Assembly (NCBI RefSeq): GCF_014645815.1
Contig: NZ_BMML01000003.1
Span: 434,001 to 498,000, forward strand
Direction: 5' to 3'
Origin: Streptomyces fuscichromogenes
GTDB taxonomy: Bacteria; Actinomycetota; Actinomycetes; Streptomycetales; Streptomycetaceae
DNA length: 64,000 nucleotides
A program made the translations under genes and the position numbers. How positions within the stretch are numbered: the stretch's first letter is position 1; each line of letters begins with the position of its first letter. Shown here in pieces: positions 1 to 8,915 of the stretch. Under the pieces are notes generated by a model. The model ran no database searches. It had not been told where the DNA came from and saw only the letters and a list, made by a program, of their open reading frames with translations.

Positions 1-1
1 G

Positions 2-355
2 TTCACCTTCGCGCTCGGCACCGCCGCCGGCGATCTGGTCTCCGAGCGGATGGACTTCGGCCACTGGCTGTCCGCGGTCCTGTTCGCCCTGGTCATCGCC
101 GCGGTCGCCCTCGCGCACCTCGCGCTCGACCTGGACGCGGTGTGGAGCTTCTGGATCGCCTACGTCCTCACCCGCCCGCTCGGCGCGTCCGTCGGCGCCT
201 ACCTCTCTCAGCCGACCGGTGACGGCGGGGTGGGCCTGGGCACCGTCGTCACGAGCGTGTTGTTCCTCGGTGTCGTCCTCGGTCTGGTGGTGTATCTGGC
301 GCTGACCCGGAAGGACGTCGCGCAGCCCCGGCAAACCATGCGCCACACCGTCTGA
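2..355 (+). CDS. COG4705/DUF347-type membrane protein, 3' part
   Basis: The reading frame enters from the left edge and runs to the stop at 353-355, so the N-terminus is outside the window. An internal ATG at 50 is probably not the start, because the open frame upstream of it already reads like the family (FTFALGTAAGDLVSE). The visible part has about three membrane segments and the phrase FWIAYVLTRPLGAS, which is typical of COG4705 uncharacterised membrane-anchored proteins built from DUF347 repeats. Members are polytopic inner-membrane proteins of unknown role. No partner gene is visible to the right. Confidence 0.7.
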   Translation, partial: FTFALGTAAGDLVSERMDFGHWLSAVLFALVIAAVALAHLALDLDAVWSFWIAYVLTRPLGASVGAYLSQPTGDGGVGLGTVVTSVLFLGVVLGLVVYLALTRKDVAQPRQTMRHTV

Positions 356-918
356 ACCGGGGCGGGGCAGGCGTTCGCGGAGGAACGGAACGCGCAGGTG
401 AGGCTCCCTGCTCCGGCGTGCCCAGCAGTGCGAGCCCACGGCCTGCTTGATCACCAGCGGCGCGGCGGCGCTGCTGCCCTCGCCGGGCGGACCGGGGTGG
501 TTGGACGCTGCGCTGGTCCGCGCGCTCACGGCGGCCGGTACGTCGCTCCTCGAAAACGAGGTGGGCGACAGCCGGAACCCCTGAGTTCGTGCCGCTTCTG
601 CCTCGCGAGGGCGGGCTGTGCTGCTGCACTGGACACCGGTACCGGGTCGACTCTCGGGACGTGCTCGGCGCGGACGGGATGAGCGTTTCCGGTGTGAGGT
701 CTTCGTGTCGTCGGCTGCCCCGGTCGCCATCGACGAGGTGCCGGGGGCGAGCGAGCCGTGGCGGACGGGGCGCTGGGGCAGTCTCCTGGATACCCCGGAG
801 CTTCGTCGGGGAGGCGGCCGCTCTTGAGGCAGGGCTGGAGCGACCGCTGCACCGGCGGCGTCTCTTTGCTGATGGGCAGATCCGCCGTTGGCCAAGCGCT
901 CCCTGGCGTAGGACAGGT
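356..918. other. intergenic stretch without a supported gene
   Basis: This 563-bp gap separates the membrane protein from the convergent TetR gene. Short overlapping open frames exist on both strands but none has a ribosome site or a recognisable domain. The forward frame from about 402 to the stop near 581 reads fairly protein-like (ACLITSGAAALLPSPG) and could be the tail of a decayed gene, but I cannot assign it to a family. Confidence 0.4.
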
Positions 919-1632
919 CTACTCGTCGTCCTCGCGCATCGCCGGAGCGAGGATGTGGCACAGGGAGTCGGCCAGCAGCCGGAGTGGGTCGGCGGTCGCG
1001 AGGGGCCAGCCCACGGCGATCCATGCTGAGAAGAACGACTCTGTCTGGAGAACAGCCATGAGGGCTCGCTGGCCGGCCTCCGCCGGGTCTGCACCACGCC
1101 AGCGATCGGATGGTGAGATGAGAAGGCCGACGTAGCGCTCGTGGGCCTTGACGTACTGGGCCCGGCCGGCATCGACGCTGCGCAGTGCGGTGGGGGCTGC
1201 CGCGTTGGTGACTCGGCGGATGGGTGCCATGTCCCGCCACCGCGTTTCCGCGTCGTCGAGCCAGGCACGTACGCCGGCCTGAGTCCATCGGGGCAGTGCG
1301 GCGAGCTCGGCGTATGCCTCCTCCATCAAGGTGTACACGCGCTCGACAAGAGCATCGATGATTTCGGCCTTGCCGGGAAAGTGCGCGTAGACGGTGGCTC
1401 GGGTCACCCCGGCAGCCTGCGCGATGTCCTCCATCCGCGCGTCGACGAACGACTTCTCGGTGAACACCTTGACGGTGGCTTCGAGGAGCCGGAGGTGCGT
1501 CAGCCTCTTCTGCTGCAGGCGCAGGTTCACGCGGGGCCCGTGTTCTGGCGGGCTGTCGTTCCGGAGCGCCGACGTGTCAGGGGTGGCAGCGGTGCCCCCG
1601 GGGTCAGCTGGCCGTGCGGTGGGACGATCCAT
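919..1632 (-). CDS. TetR/AcrR-family repressor, divergent from exporter
   Basis: This 237-aa protein has a TetR helix-turn-helix at about residues 67-87 (MEDIAQAAGVTRATVYAHF) followed by an all-helical ligand domain. The N-terminal extension of about 40 residues is longer than usual, so a later start is possible. It is divergent from a DHA2 exporter with a 77-84 bp gap that contains a clear inverted repeat. The likely role, inferred from that layout, is ligand-released repression of the exporter and of itself. The inducing compound is unknown. Confidence 0.85.
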   Translation of the reverse strand: MDRPTARPADPGGTAATPDTSALRNDSPPEHGPRVNLRLQQKRLTHLRLLEATVKVFTEKSFVDARMEDIAQAAGVTRATVYAHFPGKAEIIDALVERVYTLMEEAYAELAALPRWTQAGVRAWLDDAETRWRDMAPIRRVTNAAAPTALRSVDAGRAQYVKAHERYVGLLISPSDRWRGADPAEAGQRALMAVLQTESFFSAWIAVGWPLATADPLRLLADSLCHILAPAMREDDE

Positions 1633-1639
1633 GACTTCA

Positions 1640-1687
1640 CTTTACTCCGTGTATGGTGAAATCCATCTCGCTATACGCCGTGTAAAG
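1640..1687. promoter_or_regulatory. inverted repeat, probable TetR operator
   Basis: The arms CTTTACTCCGTGTAT (1640-1654) and ATACGCCGTGTAAAG (1673-1687) are imperfect reverse complements with 11 of 15 positions pairing. They flank a smaller dyad, ATGG-N6-CCAT (1653-1666). The site fills the gap between the divergent TetR and exporter genes, where a TetR dimer or pair of dimers would block both promoters. Binding is inferred. Confidence 0.7.
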
Positions 1688-1715
1688 TCACCTATCGAAA
1701 CCGGCAGGAGTGCCT

Positions 1716-3287
1716 GTGACGAGCACCACACTGAACGAGCCCAGCCCTCAAGGCGCTTCGCTCACATCCCGCCGAACCGTGCTGAAAGCACTCAGTGGGC
1801 TGATGCTCGCGCTGTTCGTGTCGACCTTCAGCAGCACCATCGTCTCCAGCGCACTCCCGAAGATCATCGGAGCTGTGCACGGATCGCAGACCCAGTACAC
1901 ATGGGTGGTCACCGCGTCCTTGCTCACGACGACTGCGACGACTCCGATCTGGGGCAAGCTCGCCGATCTCTTCAGCAAGAAAGTCCTTGTGCAGGTGGCG
2001 ATCGCCATCTTCATCCTGAGTGCCTTGGCCTCGGGAGTCAGCCAGACAGCCACTCAGCTCATTGCCGCCCGCGCTGTGCAGGGCATCGCTGTCGGCGGTG
2101 TGCAGGCACTTGTCCAGATCTCTCTCGCCGCGATGATTCCGCCCAGGGAGCGGGGGCGATACAGCGGCTACATCAGCAGTGTCACGGCCACGTCCACCAT
2201 CGGCGGACCACTGCTCGGTGGCGTCATCGTCGACACCTCCTGGCTGGGGTGGAGGTGGTGTTTCTTCATCGGGATACCGATCGCCATAGCGGCTCTCCTG
2301 CTGCTCCAGCGGACGTTGAACCTGGCTGTCATCCGCCGGGAGAACGTGAAGATCGACTATCTGGGTGCCACGCTGATTTCCGCGGGTGTGAGCGTGCTGC
2401 TGATCTGGGTGTCGTTCGTGGACAACTCCTTTGCCTGGGCTTCCTGGCAGACCGCCGCCATGGTGAGCGGCGGGTTGGCGTTGCTCCTCGTGGCCGTGTG
2501 GGTCGAGTGGCGCGCAGCCGAGCCCGTGGTCCCGCTCGCCATCGTCCGGCAGCGCACCACGGCGCTGGCGATCGTCGGCAGCCTCGCTGTGGGGACGGCC
2601 ATGTTCGGTGCGTCGGTCTTCCTGAGCCAGTACTTCCAGCTCAGCCGCGGTCACAGTCCGACCGAGGCAGGTCTGCTGACGATCCCCATGATGGTCGGCA
2701 TCCTGATCGCTTCGACGGTCGCCGGCAGGCTGATCAGCCGCACCGGGAAGATCAAGCCGTTCGTCATCACCGGCGCTGTCCTGCTCACGGCCGGGTGTGC
2801 GGGCCTCGGGACCATCGATTACCAGACGCCCATGCTGTTCCTGAGCGTGTCGATGCTCTGTGTCGGGATGGGTGTGGGCATGACCCTGCAGAACCTGGTC
2901 CTCATGGTGCAGAACACCGTCCAGCTGAAGGACGTCGGCGCGGCCAGCTCCACGGTGACGTTCTTCCGCTCCCTCGGCGGCACGATAGGCGTCTCGGTCC
3001 TCGGCGCGGTACTGGCCCGTCATGTTCAGGATCAGATCGCCAAGGGGCTCGCCTCCGCCGGGCTCTCCGGCGCCTCGGAGAACACGCGGTCCCCCGCGAT
3101 GCAGCACATCGTCCGGGTCGCATACGGGGATGCGACGGCCCAGGTCTTCCTGCTCGCAGCCGTGGCGGCCGCATTTGCTGTCATCGCGGCGCTCCTGCTG
3201 CAGCCGGTCCGTCTGCGAAGCAGCCTCGACCTGGCGGAGAAGACTCCGCCTGCCGCTGTTCAGGCCTCCGTTCCGCTCTCCGACTGA
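1716..3287 (+). CDS. MFS multidrug exporter, DHA2 (14-TM) family
   Basis: A 523-aa major facilitator protein with about 14 hydrophobic segments. It shows the DHA2 hallmarks RAVQGIAVGGVQALVQ near residue 120 and LGWRWCFFIGIP near residue 185. It probably exports drugs or toxic metabolites by proton antiport at the cytoplasmic membrane. GTG at 1716 is chosen over GTG at 1710 because the AGGAG at 1706-1710 lies 5 bases before it, and would overlap the earlier start. Control by the divergent TetR is likely. Confidence 0.88.
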   Translation: MTSTTLNEPSPQGASLTSRRTVLKALSGLMLALFVSTFSSTIVSSALPKIIGAVHGSQTQYTWVVTASLLTTTATTPIWGKLADLFSKKVLVQVAIAIFILSALASGVSQTATQLIAARAVQGIAVGGVQALVQISLAAMIPPRERGRYSGYISSVTATSTIGGPLLGGVIVDTSWLGWRWCFFIGIPIAIAALLLLQRTLNLAVIRRENVKIDYLGATLISAGVSVLLIWVSFVDNSFAWASWQTAAMVSGGLALLLVAVWVEWRAAEPVVPLAIVRQRTTALAIVGSLAVGTAMFGASVFLSQYFQLSRGHSPTEAGLLTIPMMVGILIASTVAGRLISRTGKIKPFVITGAVLLTAGCAGLGTIDYQTPMLFLSVSMLCVGMGVGMTLQNLVLMVQNTVQLKDVGAASSTVTFFRSLGGTIGVSVLGAVLARHVQDQIAKGLASAGLSGASENTRSPAMQHIVRVAYGDATAQVFLLAAVAAAFAVIAALLLQPVRLRSSLDLAEKTPPAAVQASVPLSD

Positions 3288-3460
3288 GTCGATTCAGGCG
3301 TGGTCCCTGCTCGGTGGTCGGCTCGGTCCTGAAGAACGGCCACGAGGCACGTCGTCAGCCGCCCCGTCCCTCTCCACGGTCCGAACGATGTGCGGGTAGG
3401 CGGCGGTCGACGGCGGCGGGGGCGATCCCGCGGGCGTGGCCGCCGCCGGGGTGCCGCGAC

Positions 3461-3544
3461 ATGGCGGCGTACCTGGCCTCCGAAGCCGCCGGCTACATGT
3501 GCGGTGAGACCATCGACATGGCTGGCGGCCAGTGGAAGAACTGA
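3461..3544 (+). pseudogene. C-terminal remnant of an SDR gene
   Basis: The last 27 residues (MAAYLASEAAGYMCGETI, then DMAGGQWKN) match the conserved C-terminus of classical short-chain dehydrogenases, where AAYLAS precedes TG.T and GG. No in-frame N-terminal SDR sequence exists upstream; the preceding 150 bp are GC-rich and frame-broken. I read it as a decayed gene end. Confidence 0.6.
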
Positions 3545-3600
3545 CTCACGGCTTCGGGAAGACAGGCACGAAGGACACGGAACTGCAAGCCGGCGCCCTC

Positions 3601-3711
3601 CAGTCCGCGCTCTGGCAAGACCTGGGACTCGCCGACGTCGTGGTATTCCTGGTCTGCGACGATGGGGAGTGGATCACCGGCCTGGTCTGCTCGCTCCGTG
3701 GCGGCGTGCAC
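3601..3711 (+). pseudogene. second SDR C-terminal remnant
   Basis: The forward frame reads LADVVVFLVCDDGEWITG and then a GG pair, which matches the C-terminal helix and strand of an SDR (usual form ADVVAFLASDDGRWITGQ). It lies about 60 bp after the first SDR tail and in another frame, so two SDR ends lie in tandem without their catalytic parts. The frame continues open to 4191, but that part overlaps the real gene on the other strand. Confidence 0.55.
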
Positions 3712-3906
3712 CTGCGTGGCCGACGCGCCAGGTTCCGTGACAGGCTGCCTACGAGGGGACGGTTGCCCGTGCCGCGGTCGGCGGACCGCACTGACTCTGA
3801 TGGGCGGCTTGTTCTGTCGACCCGTGGAATCACCAGCGGCTCCCCGAGCCGTGGCGGCACGGCGGCGTGGCGGAACGACGCCGTTCCACGACTCACCCGC
3901 TGGCGG
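3712..3906. other. gap without recognisable content
   Basis: Nothing supported was seen here beyond GC-rich, frame-open sequence trailing the SDR remnants. Confidence 0.4.
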
Positions 3907-4671
3907 TCAGCCGCGCGGATTGGTGTCCTCGTACAGGTACCACTCCTCTCCGTTGCGCGACTTGGCCTCGTCCGAGAGCAGGAAGGCCGCGGCTGCGGCG
4001 GGGTCGTCCGGGTGACCCGGCCACGGTGCCGGAGCGTGAACCGGGATCGCGGTCTGGGCCGGCCTACCGCCTTCCGCCCAGGTTCCGTGCCTGGCCTGGC
4101 TGATGGTGAGGGTGTTGCAGCGGACACCCTTCTCGCCCCAACGGGTGGCGATGTGGTGGGTCAAGGAATTGACGCCGCTGTGCACGGATGAGGCCGGGCG
4201 GCCGTCTGAGCCGCCCTCGGCGACTCCCGGGGCGATGTTGACGATGGCGCCCATGCCCTGGTCCAGCAGCGGGGGAAGGACGGTCGAACAGGTGAGGGCA
4301 TAACCCAGCAGGTACACCTCCAGAGCGCGGCGCCAGACCTCCGGATCCAGGTCAAGGAGGCTCACCTCGTTGTCGGGGACCATTGCGGACGGGCGAACGC
4401 CGACGTTGCACAGACCGTCGATCCCGCCGAACCGGCTGACGGTCCGATCGACGAGCCACTCAAGAGAAGCTCGATCGGTGAAGTCGCACTCGATCGCAAG
4501 CGCTCTACCGCCGCTCTCGATGATGCGTCGGGCCGTCTCTTCGGCTCGCGCGAAGTCCACGTCTCCCAACGTGACTGATGCACCTTCCGCCGCAAGGCGC
4601 TTGGCCACGTCTTCGCCGGTACCGGTGGCGTCACCCGCGACGACGAAACTCTTGCCCCGGAGCCCCCGCAT
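3907..4671 (-). CDS. SDR-fold protein lacking the catalytic residues
   Basis: The 254-aa protein has SDR length and fold signatures, with a glycine-rich turn GDATGTGEDVA at residues 13-23. The catalytic residues are replaced. NNAG reads CNVG (88-91), the active-site Ser is Ala (NIAPG, 145-149), and the YxxxK pair is Ala160 and His164. It is therefore unlikely to be an ordinary oxidoreductase; it could be a pseudo-enzyme or decaying. The start at 4671 is preferred because GAGGAAG lies 6 bases upstream; ATG at 4728 would add 19 unconserved residues. It is divergent from a TetR regulator. Confidence 0.75.
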   Translation of the reverse strand: MRGLRGKSFVVAGDATGTGEDVAKRLAAEGASVTLGDVDFARAEETARRIIESGGRALAIECDFTDRASLEWLVDRTVSRFGGIDGLCNVGVRPSAMVPDNEVSLLDLDPEVWRRALEVYLLGYALTCSTVLPPLLDQGMGAIVNIAPGVAEGGSDGRPASSVHSGVNSLTHHIATRWGEKGVRCNTLTISQARHGTWAEGGRPAQTAIPVHAPAPWPGHPDDPAAAAAFLLSDEAKSRNGEEWYLYEDTNPRG

Positions 4672-4802
4672 GGCTGCTTCCTCGGATGCGTGAGCTATGG
4701 ACCCCTCGTGAAGCATTGAACTGGTCATGAGACATTGTATCGCGGATGAATCAATCGCTCATTTATGACGAGGATGGCTGTTTCCGGGGATACGATCGAA
4801 GG

Positions 4803-5438
4803 ATGACCGAAGTATCAGGTGTGACCAGTACAAGAGACATCGCGCGGGCCGCCGTGCGTGCCCGGCTGGCCCAGGTGGCCATCGAACTGTTCCGCCGAGA
4901 AGGCTTCGACCAGGTCACCGCAGGCGAGATCGCCCAAGCGGCCGGGGTGTCGCGCAGCACGTTCCTGCGGTACTTCCGTAACAAGGAGGAGGCTGTTCTC
5001 AGCGCTTTCGACTCGAACTGTGAAGCGGCCGCCGACGCGCTGCGCGCTCGCCCCGTCGACGAGGACGACTGGACGGCCTTGCGCCACGCTGTTGACGCGC
5101 TCACCAGGCCTTACTTCGACAACCTGGCCGAAAGTCTCAGCCTGGCCCGTCTGATCGACGAGTCCACGGCCCTGCGCGCCGCCCGCCTGGAGATGCTTTC
5201 CAGCTGGCATCGTGTCCTGGCCGGCATCCTGGCCGAGCGTTCAGGCAGGCCCGGCGATATGTCCATCGGCTTCCTGGTATCGGCTGCGGCGGCCATGGAA
5301 TGCTTGAACATCGCTGTCGAACAGTGGACCGTCGCGGACGGTGCCGTCGACCTGAGCGACATCGTCGACGATGCCTTCGCGGCGCTCGCACCTGGAAGGG
5401 GCAGCGGTCGGCGTCAGGAGTTTCGCCATGACGGGTGA
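4803..5438 (+). CDS. TetR-family regulator divergent from SDR-like gene
   Basis: A 211-aa TetR protein with its helix-turn-helix at about residues 40-58 (AGEIAQAAGVSRSTFLRYF). An earlier in-frame ATG at 4746 would add 19 residues without family similarity, so 4803 is preferred, although its ribosome site (GAAGG adjacent, GGGGA 12 bases off) is weak. The divergent layout with the degenerate SDR suggests it represses that gene or itself. No ligand can be inferred. Confidence 0.82.
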   Translation: MTEVSGVTSTRDIARAAVRARLAQVAIELFRREGFDQVTAGEIAQAAGVSRSTFLRYFRNKEEAVLSAFDSNCEAAADALRARPVDEDDWTALRHAVDALTRPYFDNLAESLSLARLIDESTALRAARLEMLSSWHRVLAGILAERSGRPGDMSIGFLVSAAAAMECLNIAVEQWTVADGAVDLSDIVDDAFAALAPGRGSGRRQEFRHDG

Positions 5439-5565
5439 GACGCACCTGCGCTTGATGGCGATATCTGAACCTGGGGCTGGCCGGCATCGTGCTCGATGAA
5501 GCTGCCCGACAGGCAGGCCACGAACAACCGGCCATCGCTGGCCGGAGCGGTCTCCGGATCAGGGA

Positions 5566-6465
5566 TCACTGCGCGTCGTGAGCGGGATGAGGCGTGCTCT
5601 GGCCGATCTGGGCCATGTCGAGGATCGTCAGTTTGTCATGATCAGGAGTGCCTGGCTCGGCGTAGTAGACGACGAGCCGCTGCGTAAGCGTGCCCTCGAT
5701 CTGCATCTTCTGGTAGCCGGGCGTGAGGTCGCCGACGTCCGGGTGATGGAAGGTCTTGCTGCCATGGGTGTGCAGCCGCACGTCATAGCGTTCCCACAGA
5801 TCGCTGAATTCAGGGCTCGCGCCCAGGAGTTCGTCGACCAGTGAGGCCAGACCCGGGGCATCGGGTTCGAGGCTGTGCAGGGAGCGCAGACGGCCCACGG
5901 CGGCGCGGATCTGGTCGTGCCAGTCGTCGAACAGTTTGGGCGCTGTCGGGTGCAGGAAGACGTAGCGGACCACGTTGCGCTTCCCGACGGGCCAGTCCTC
6001 CAACCCGCAGAACAGTCGAAGCCCCGACGGGTTGCAGGCGAGGACGTCCATGGTGCGGCTGAGCACGTAGGCAGGGAACGGCCTCAGTCTCTCCAGCAGT
6101 AGTACGACTCCGGGCCGGACCGTATCGCCGTCGGGGGACGGATGCTCCAGCACGGAGGCGCCCGCGGCTCGGGCGACGAGGACGCGCAGATGTTCATGCT
6201 CGGCAGGGTCCAGGAGAAGCGACCTGGCGAGGGCGTCGACGACGGAGGGGCTTGGGTTGCTTTCCTTGCCACGTTCCAGACGCACGTAGTAGTCGACGCT
6301 GACACCGGCGAGCGTAGCGATCTCCTCCCGTCGAAGCCCGGGGGTGCGACGGACTCCCGGCCCGGTCGGAAGGCCGGCCTTCGCTGGAGTCACGCTGGCG
6401 CGGTGAGCGCGCAGAAAGTTCCCGAGTTCCGTACCGGCCGTGCCGTTCTGTTGCTGCCGTGCCAT
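5566..6465 (-). CDS. MmyB-type helix-turn-helix regulator (paralogue 1)
   Basis: A 299-aa protein with an XRE-like N-terminal domain (residues 12-85, core LRREEIATLAGVSVDYYVRL) and a C-terminal MmyB-like ligand-binding domain with RYVFLHP and HHPDVGDLT. Such regulators usually control an adjacent oxidoreductase gene. It is one of four paralogues in this window. The gene just upstream is the divergent paralogue at 6861, not an enzyme. Its promoter lacks the 22-bp element found before the other two. Confidence 0.85.
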   Translation of the reverse strand: MARQQQNGTAGTELGNFLRAHRASVTPAKAGLPTGPGVRRTPGLRREEIATLAGVSVDYYVRLERGKESNPSPSVVDALARSLLLDPAEHEHLRVLVARAAGASVLEHPSPDGDTVRPGVVLLLERLRPFPAYVLSRTMDVLACNPSGLRLFCGLEDWPVGKRNVVRYVFLHPTAPKLFDDWHDQIRAAVGRLRSLHSLEPDAPGLASLVDELLGASPEFSDLWERYDVRLHTHGSKTFHHPDVGDLTPGYQKMQIEGTLTQRLVVYYAEPGTPDHDKLTILDMAQIGQSTPHPAHDAQ

Positions 6466-6860
6466 GTGCCCAGTGTGGCAGTGCAGGCGTGATGGGGCTA
6501 TGAGCCGGGCGAAGGAGCCAGTCGCAGGTCGCCGTCATGTCGACCGGGGTCCTCCTCCGAGGGCGATGTGCAGCTTGCGACGGATCTCTTCACACCGCCC
6601 CCGGTCGCTTGCCGCTCCAGCGGACCCGAGAACTCACTCGCTCTGCTGGCGAACCGTCCGGACGGGGCCGTCCTGGATGTGCGTATGCGCCTGACCTAGG
6701 GCAAGCCGGACGCCCGCCTGGGGCGTCCGGGCTCTCCGGTCGGGTCGCCAGCTCGCTGCTCAGGACTGCCGTGAGGCGCCGGGGAACCCGTGCTCCGGGG
6801 GTGCGACAGGGCCCCCCACGCCGCTGCCGACCTGATCACGGGACTGCGAAACTGGTCTGC
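6466..6860. promoter_or_regulatory. intergenic region between two divergent MmyB-type genes
   Basis: This 395-bp gap should contain both promoters. The forward frame ending at 6696 reads ANRPDGAVLDVRMRLT, resembling the phospho-acceptor strand of a NarL-type response regulator, and may be a small remnant. The 22-bp element at 6794-6815 is described separately. Confidence 0.45.
6794..6815 (+). promoter_or_regulatory. 22-bp element shared with the 11.1-kb inverted repeat
   Basis: The sequence TCCGGGGG then GACAGGGCCCC, separated by TGC, matches the right arm of the inverted repeat at 11154-11175 at 20 of 22 positions. In both cases the element ends exactly 45 bp before the ATG of an MmyB-type regulator. 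This points to a shared operator, probably autoregulatory. The role is inferred. Confidence 0.7.
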
Positions 6861-7799
6861 ATGACACGTGAGGACGGCACCGAACGGAGCGACCGGAACG
6901 GCGGCCGCGAACTGGGGACCTTTCTGCGAGCCCGCCGCGCTCGGGTCACTCCCGGTGACGTGGGCCTTCCCGCAGGGTCGGGGTTGCGTCGGACGCCGGG
7001 ACTGCGCCGGGAGGAGCTGGCCACACTCGCTGGGGTGAGCATCGACTACTACACGCGACTGGAGCGCGGCCGGGAGACCAACCCCAGTCCATCCGTCGTG
7101 GACGCTCTCGGCGCCGCTCTGCTACTTGAGGAGCCCGAGCTTCGGCACCTGCGGGACCTCGCGGCGTGTGCTGCGCGTGGTGGCGCGTTCGAGCGCTCGT
7201 CCGCGGCGCCCACCCGCACCGTGGAACCCGGTCTGCAACTGCTCCTGGACCGTATGCGCCCCTGTCCCGCACACATGGTGAGCCGCACCATGGAGCTGCT
7301 GGCCGCCAACCCGGGTGGGCTGCGGCTGCTGGCCGGGCTGGCGGACTGGCCTGAAGGGCAGCGCAACATCGTTCGCTATGTCTTCCTCCACCCCACCGCC
7401 CGTGTCTTGTTCGGTGACTGGGAGAACCAGATCCGCGGTTGTGTCGCCCGACTGCGCTCTCTCGCGGGCGTCGAACCCGATGCCCCCGGTCTCGCCGGTC
7501 TCGTCGAGGAGCTGCTCGCCAAGAGCCCGGACTTTGCCCGGCTGTGGGAGCTCTACGACGTCAAGGGCCACAGCCACGGCACCAAGACCTTCCATCACCC
7601 GGAGGCCGGCACCTTCAGTCTCGGCTACTACTCGCTTCAGCTGGAAGGGGGCAGCGGTCAACGCCTGGTCGCCTATCATGCCGAACCGGGGACGCCTGAG
7701 TACGACGTGATGGTCCAGCTGGATCGGGAGCTGACGGAGGCGGACGGGCAGGCCCCTGCGACTACCGGTACTCAGCGGGGCCCCCGGGCCAGGGCGTGA
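6861..7799 (+). CDS. MmyB-type helix-turn-helix regulator (paralogue 2)
   Basis: A 312-aa regulator with an XRE-like N-terminal domain (LRREELATLAGVSIDYYTRL near residues 52-71) and an MmyB-type C-terminal domain (RNIVRYVFLHP, TKTFHHPEAGTF). It closely resembles the genes at 5566 and 11221. The open frame extends far upstream, but similarity to the paralogues begins just after the ATG at 6861. The 22-bp element 45 bp upstream suggests autoregulation. A broken alcohol dehydrogenase lies downstream and may be its former target. Confidence 0.87.
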   Translation: MTREDGTERSDRNGGRELGTFLRARRARVTPGDVGLPAGSGLRRTPGLRREELATLAGVSIDYYTRLERGRETNPSPSVVDALGAALLLEEPELRHLRDLAACAARGGAFERSSAAPTRTVEPGLQLLLDRMRPCPAHMVSRTMELLAANPGGLRLLAGLADWPEGQRNIVRYVFLHPTARVLFGDWENQIRGCVARLRSLAGVEPDAPGLAGLVEELLAKSPDFARLWELYDVKGHSHGTKTFHHPEAGTFSLGYYSLQLEGGSGQRLVAYHAEPGTPEYDVMVQLDRELTEADGQAPATTGTQRGPRARA

Positions 7800-7886
7800 C
7801 GAGGACCTTGAGCGCCCCGCGCGGTCGGTCATGGCCCCGACAGCCACCACCGGGCACGTCGGCCTGGCCGACGGTGCGGTCCGGGC

Positions 7887-7985
7887 GCGGCCCGGCTCGA
7901 TGCGTCCCTCCAGGACGTCCGGCAGCAACTCCTCGATGGAAGCGCGGGCCGGGGCGACTTTGCCGGTGCGGGTGATGTTGTTCAT
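7887..7985 (-). pseudogene. remnant of a zinc-dependent alcohol dehydrogenase
   Basis: The frame reads NNITRTGKVAPARASIEELL followed by PDVLEGRIEPGR. It aligns with the intact alcohol dehydrogenase at 62433, where the same region is GGNVTLTGGPAPARAYIGEY then LPDILEGRIEPGR. The rest of the gene is gone. The surrounding 7800-8485 has no other recognisable product on either strand. Confidence 0.7.
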
Positions 7986-7989
7986 GAAC

Positions 7990-8485
7990 TCAGGGATGTC
8001 CAGGCGATCGCGTCGATCGACATGTGCAGGGCGGACAGAGCGCCGAGCCACTCCAGGCCCCCGTGTGTTGCTGCGACCGCCGGTCAGTTCGCGCGCGCTC
8101 GATTCCTTCGTCGCCGCGTTCGGCCACGGCGTCGGTGGCAGGGAAGTCCCCGCCGAGGTCGGTGCGGTCCTGGCGCCCGCCCGGCAGGCTGATGCTCTAC
8201 CAGCTTTCGGCCGGGGCGCCGACGCCGGTGGTGACCGCGCAGTGGCGGCTGGTGCAGAACACGTCGGACAGGGGCAGTCGGGGGCATGCCGAGCCCTCGG
8301 AGACCGGCAGCTTGCCCCGGTTGCCGACGGCCTGCGGCACGCACGCCGCCTCACCGCGGCCGCCGTCGACGCCGATACTCGCGCACAGCCCGCCCGTGCG
8401 GACGGGAGGTCTGCACGCCCTCCCGGCCGACCTCGCAGGTGTTGCCAGACCAGACGGGTTGCTGGCGTGATCTCTTTCCTGATCG
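7990..8485. other. probable decayed DNA without a supported gene
   Basis: About 500 bp between the alcohol dehydrogenase remnant and the cupin gene. Long open frames exist on both strands, as expected at this GC content, but their compositions (Arg/Ala/Pro-rich) and lack of motifs mark them as non-coding. No terminator hairpin was seen. Confidence 0.45.
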
Positions 8486-8902
8486 TCAACGAGTACGGCT
8501 GCGTGGCGCGCCGTACTCGGCGTCGTCGACCTTCTCCAGCCAGGTGGTTTCGGGGCCGCCGTCCGGGCCGGGGCTCTCCCAGAGGGCGAGGTGGGTCATG
8601 AAGTGGCCGGGATCGGCGCCGTGCCAGTGTTCCTCGCCCGGTGGCGTGTAAAGGGTGTCACCGGGGTGTGCCTCGATGACCGTGCCGTCGCGGGTACCGA
8701 TGAGCGCGACGCCGGAGACGATGTGCAGGGTCTGGCCCAAGGCGTGGGAATGCCAGTCGGTGCGGGCACAGGGGGAGAAGCGGACCATGTTGGCACGCAT
8801 CCGGGACGGCTCCTGGCCCGCGTAGATGACGTCGAACCACACGTCGCCGGTGAACCAGTCGGCGGGCGCCTTGGTGGTGGGCGGGTGCTTGAGAAGTTCC
8901 AT
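8486..8902 (-). CDS. small cupin-domain protein
   Basis: A 138-aa single cupin with metal-binding motif parts DWHSHALGQTLHIVSG (about residues 49-64) and PPGEEHWHGADPGH (about 92-105). Conserved histidines fit a metal-binding beta barrel. Similar cupins occur with carboxymuconolactone-decarboxylase-like proteins and SDRs in actinomycete redox operons, and some act as hydroxynitrile lyases. It is the last gene of a leftward operon, 13 bp after the CMD gene. Its exact reaction is unknown. Confidence 0.85.
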   Translation of the reverse strand: MELLKHPPTTKAPADWFTGDVWFDVIYAGQEPSRMRANMVRFSPCARTDWHSHALGQTLHIVSGVALIGTRDGTVIEAHPGDTLYTPPGEEHWHGADPGHFMTHLALWESPGPDGGPETTWLEKVDDAEYGAPRSRTR

Positions 8903-8915
8903 GATTCTTTCCAGG

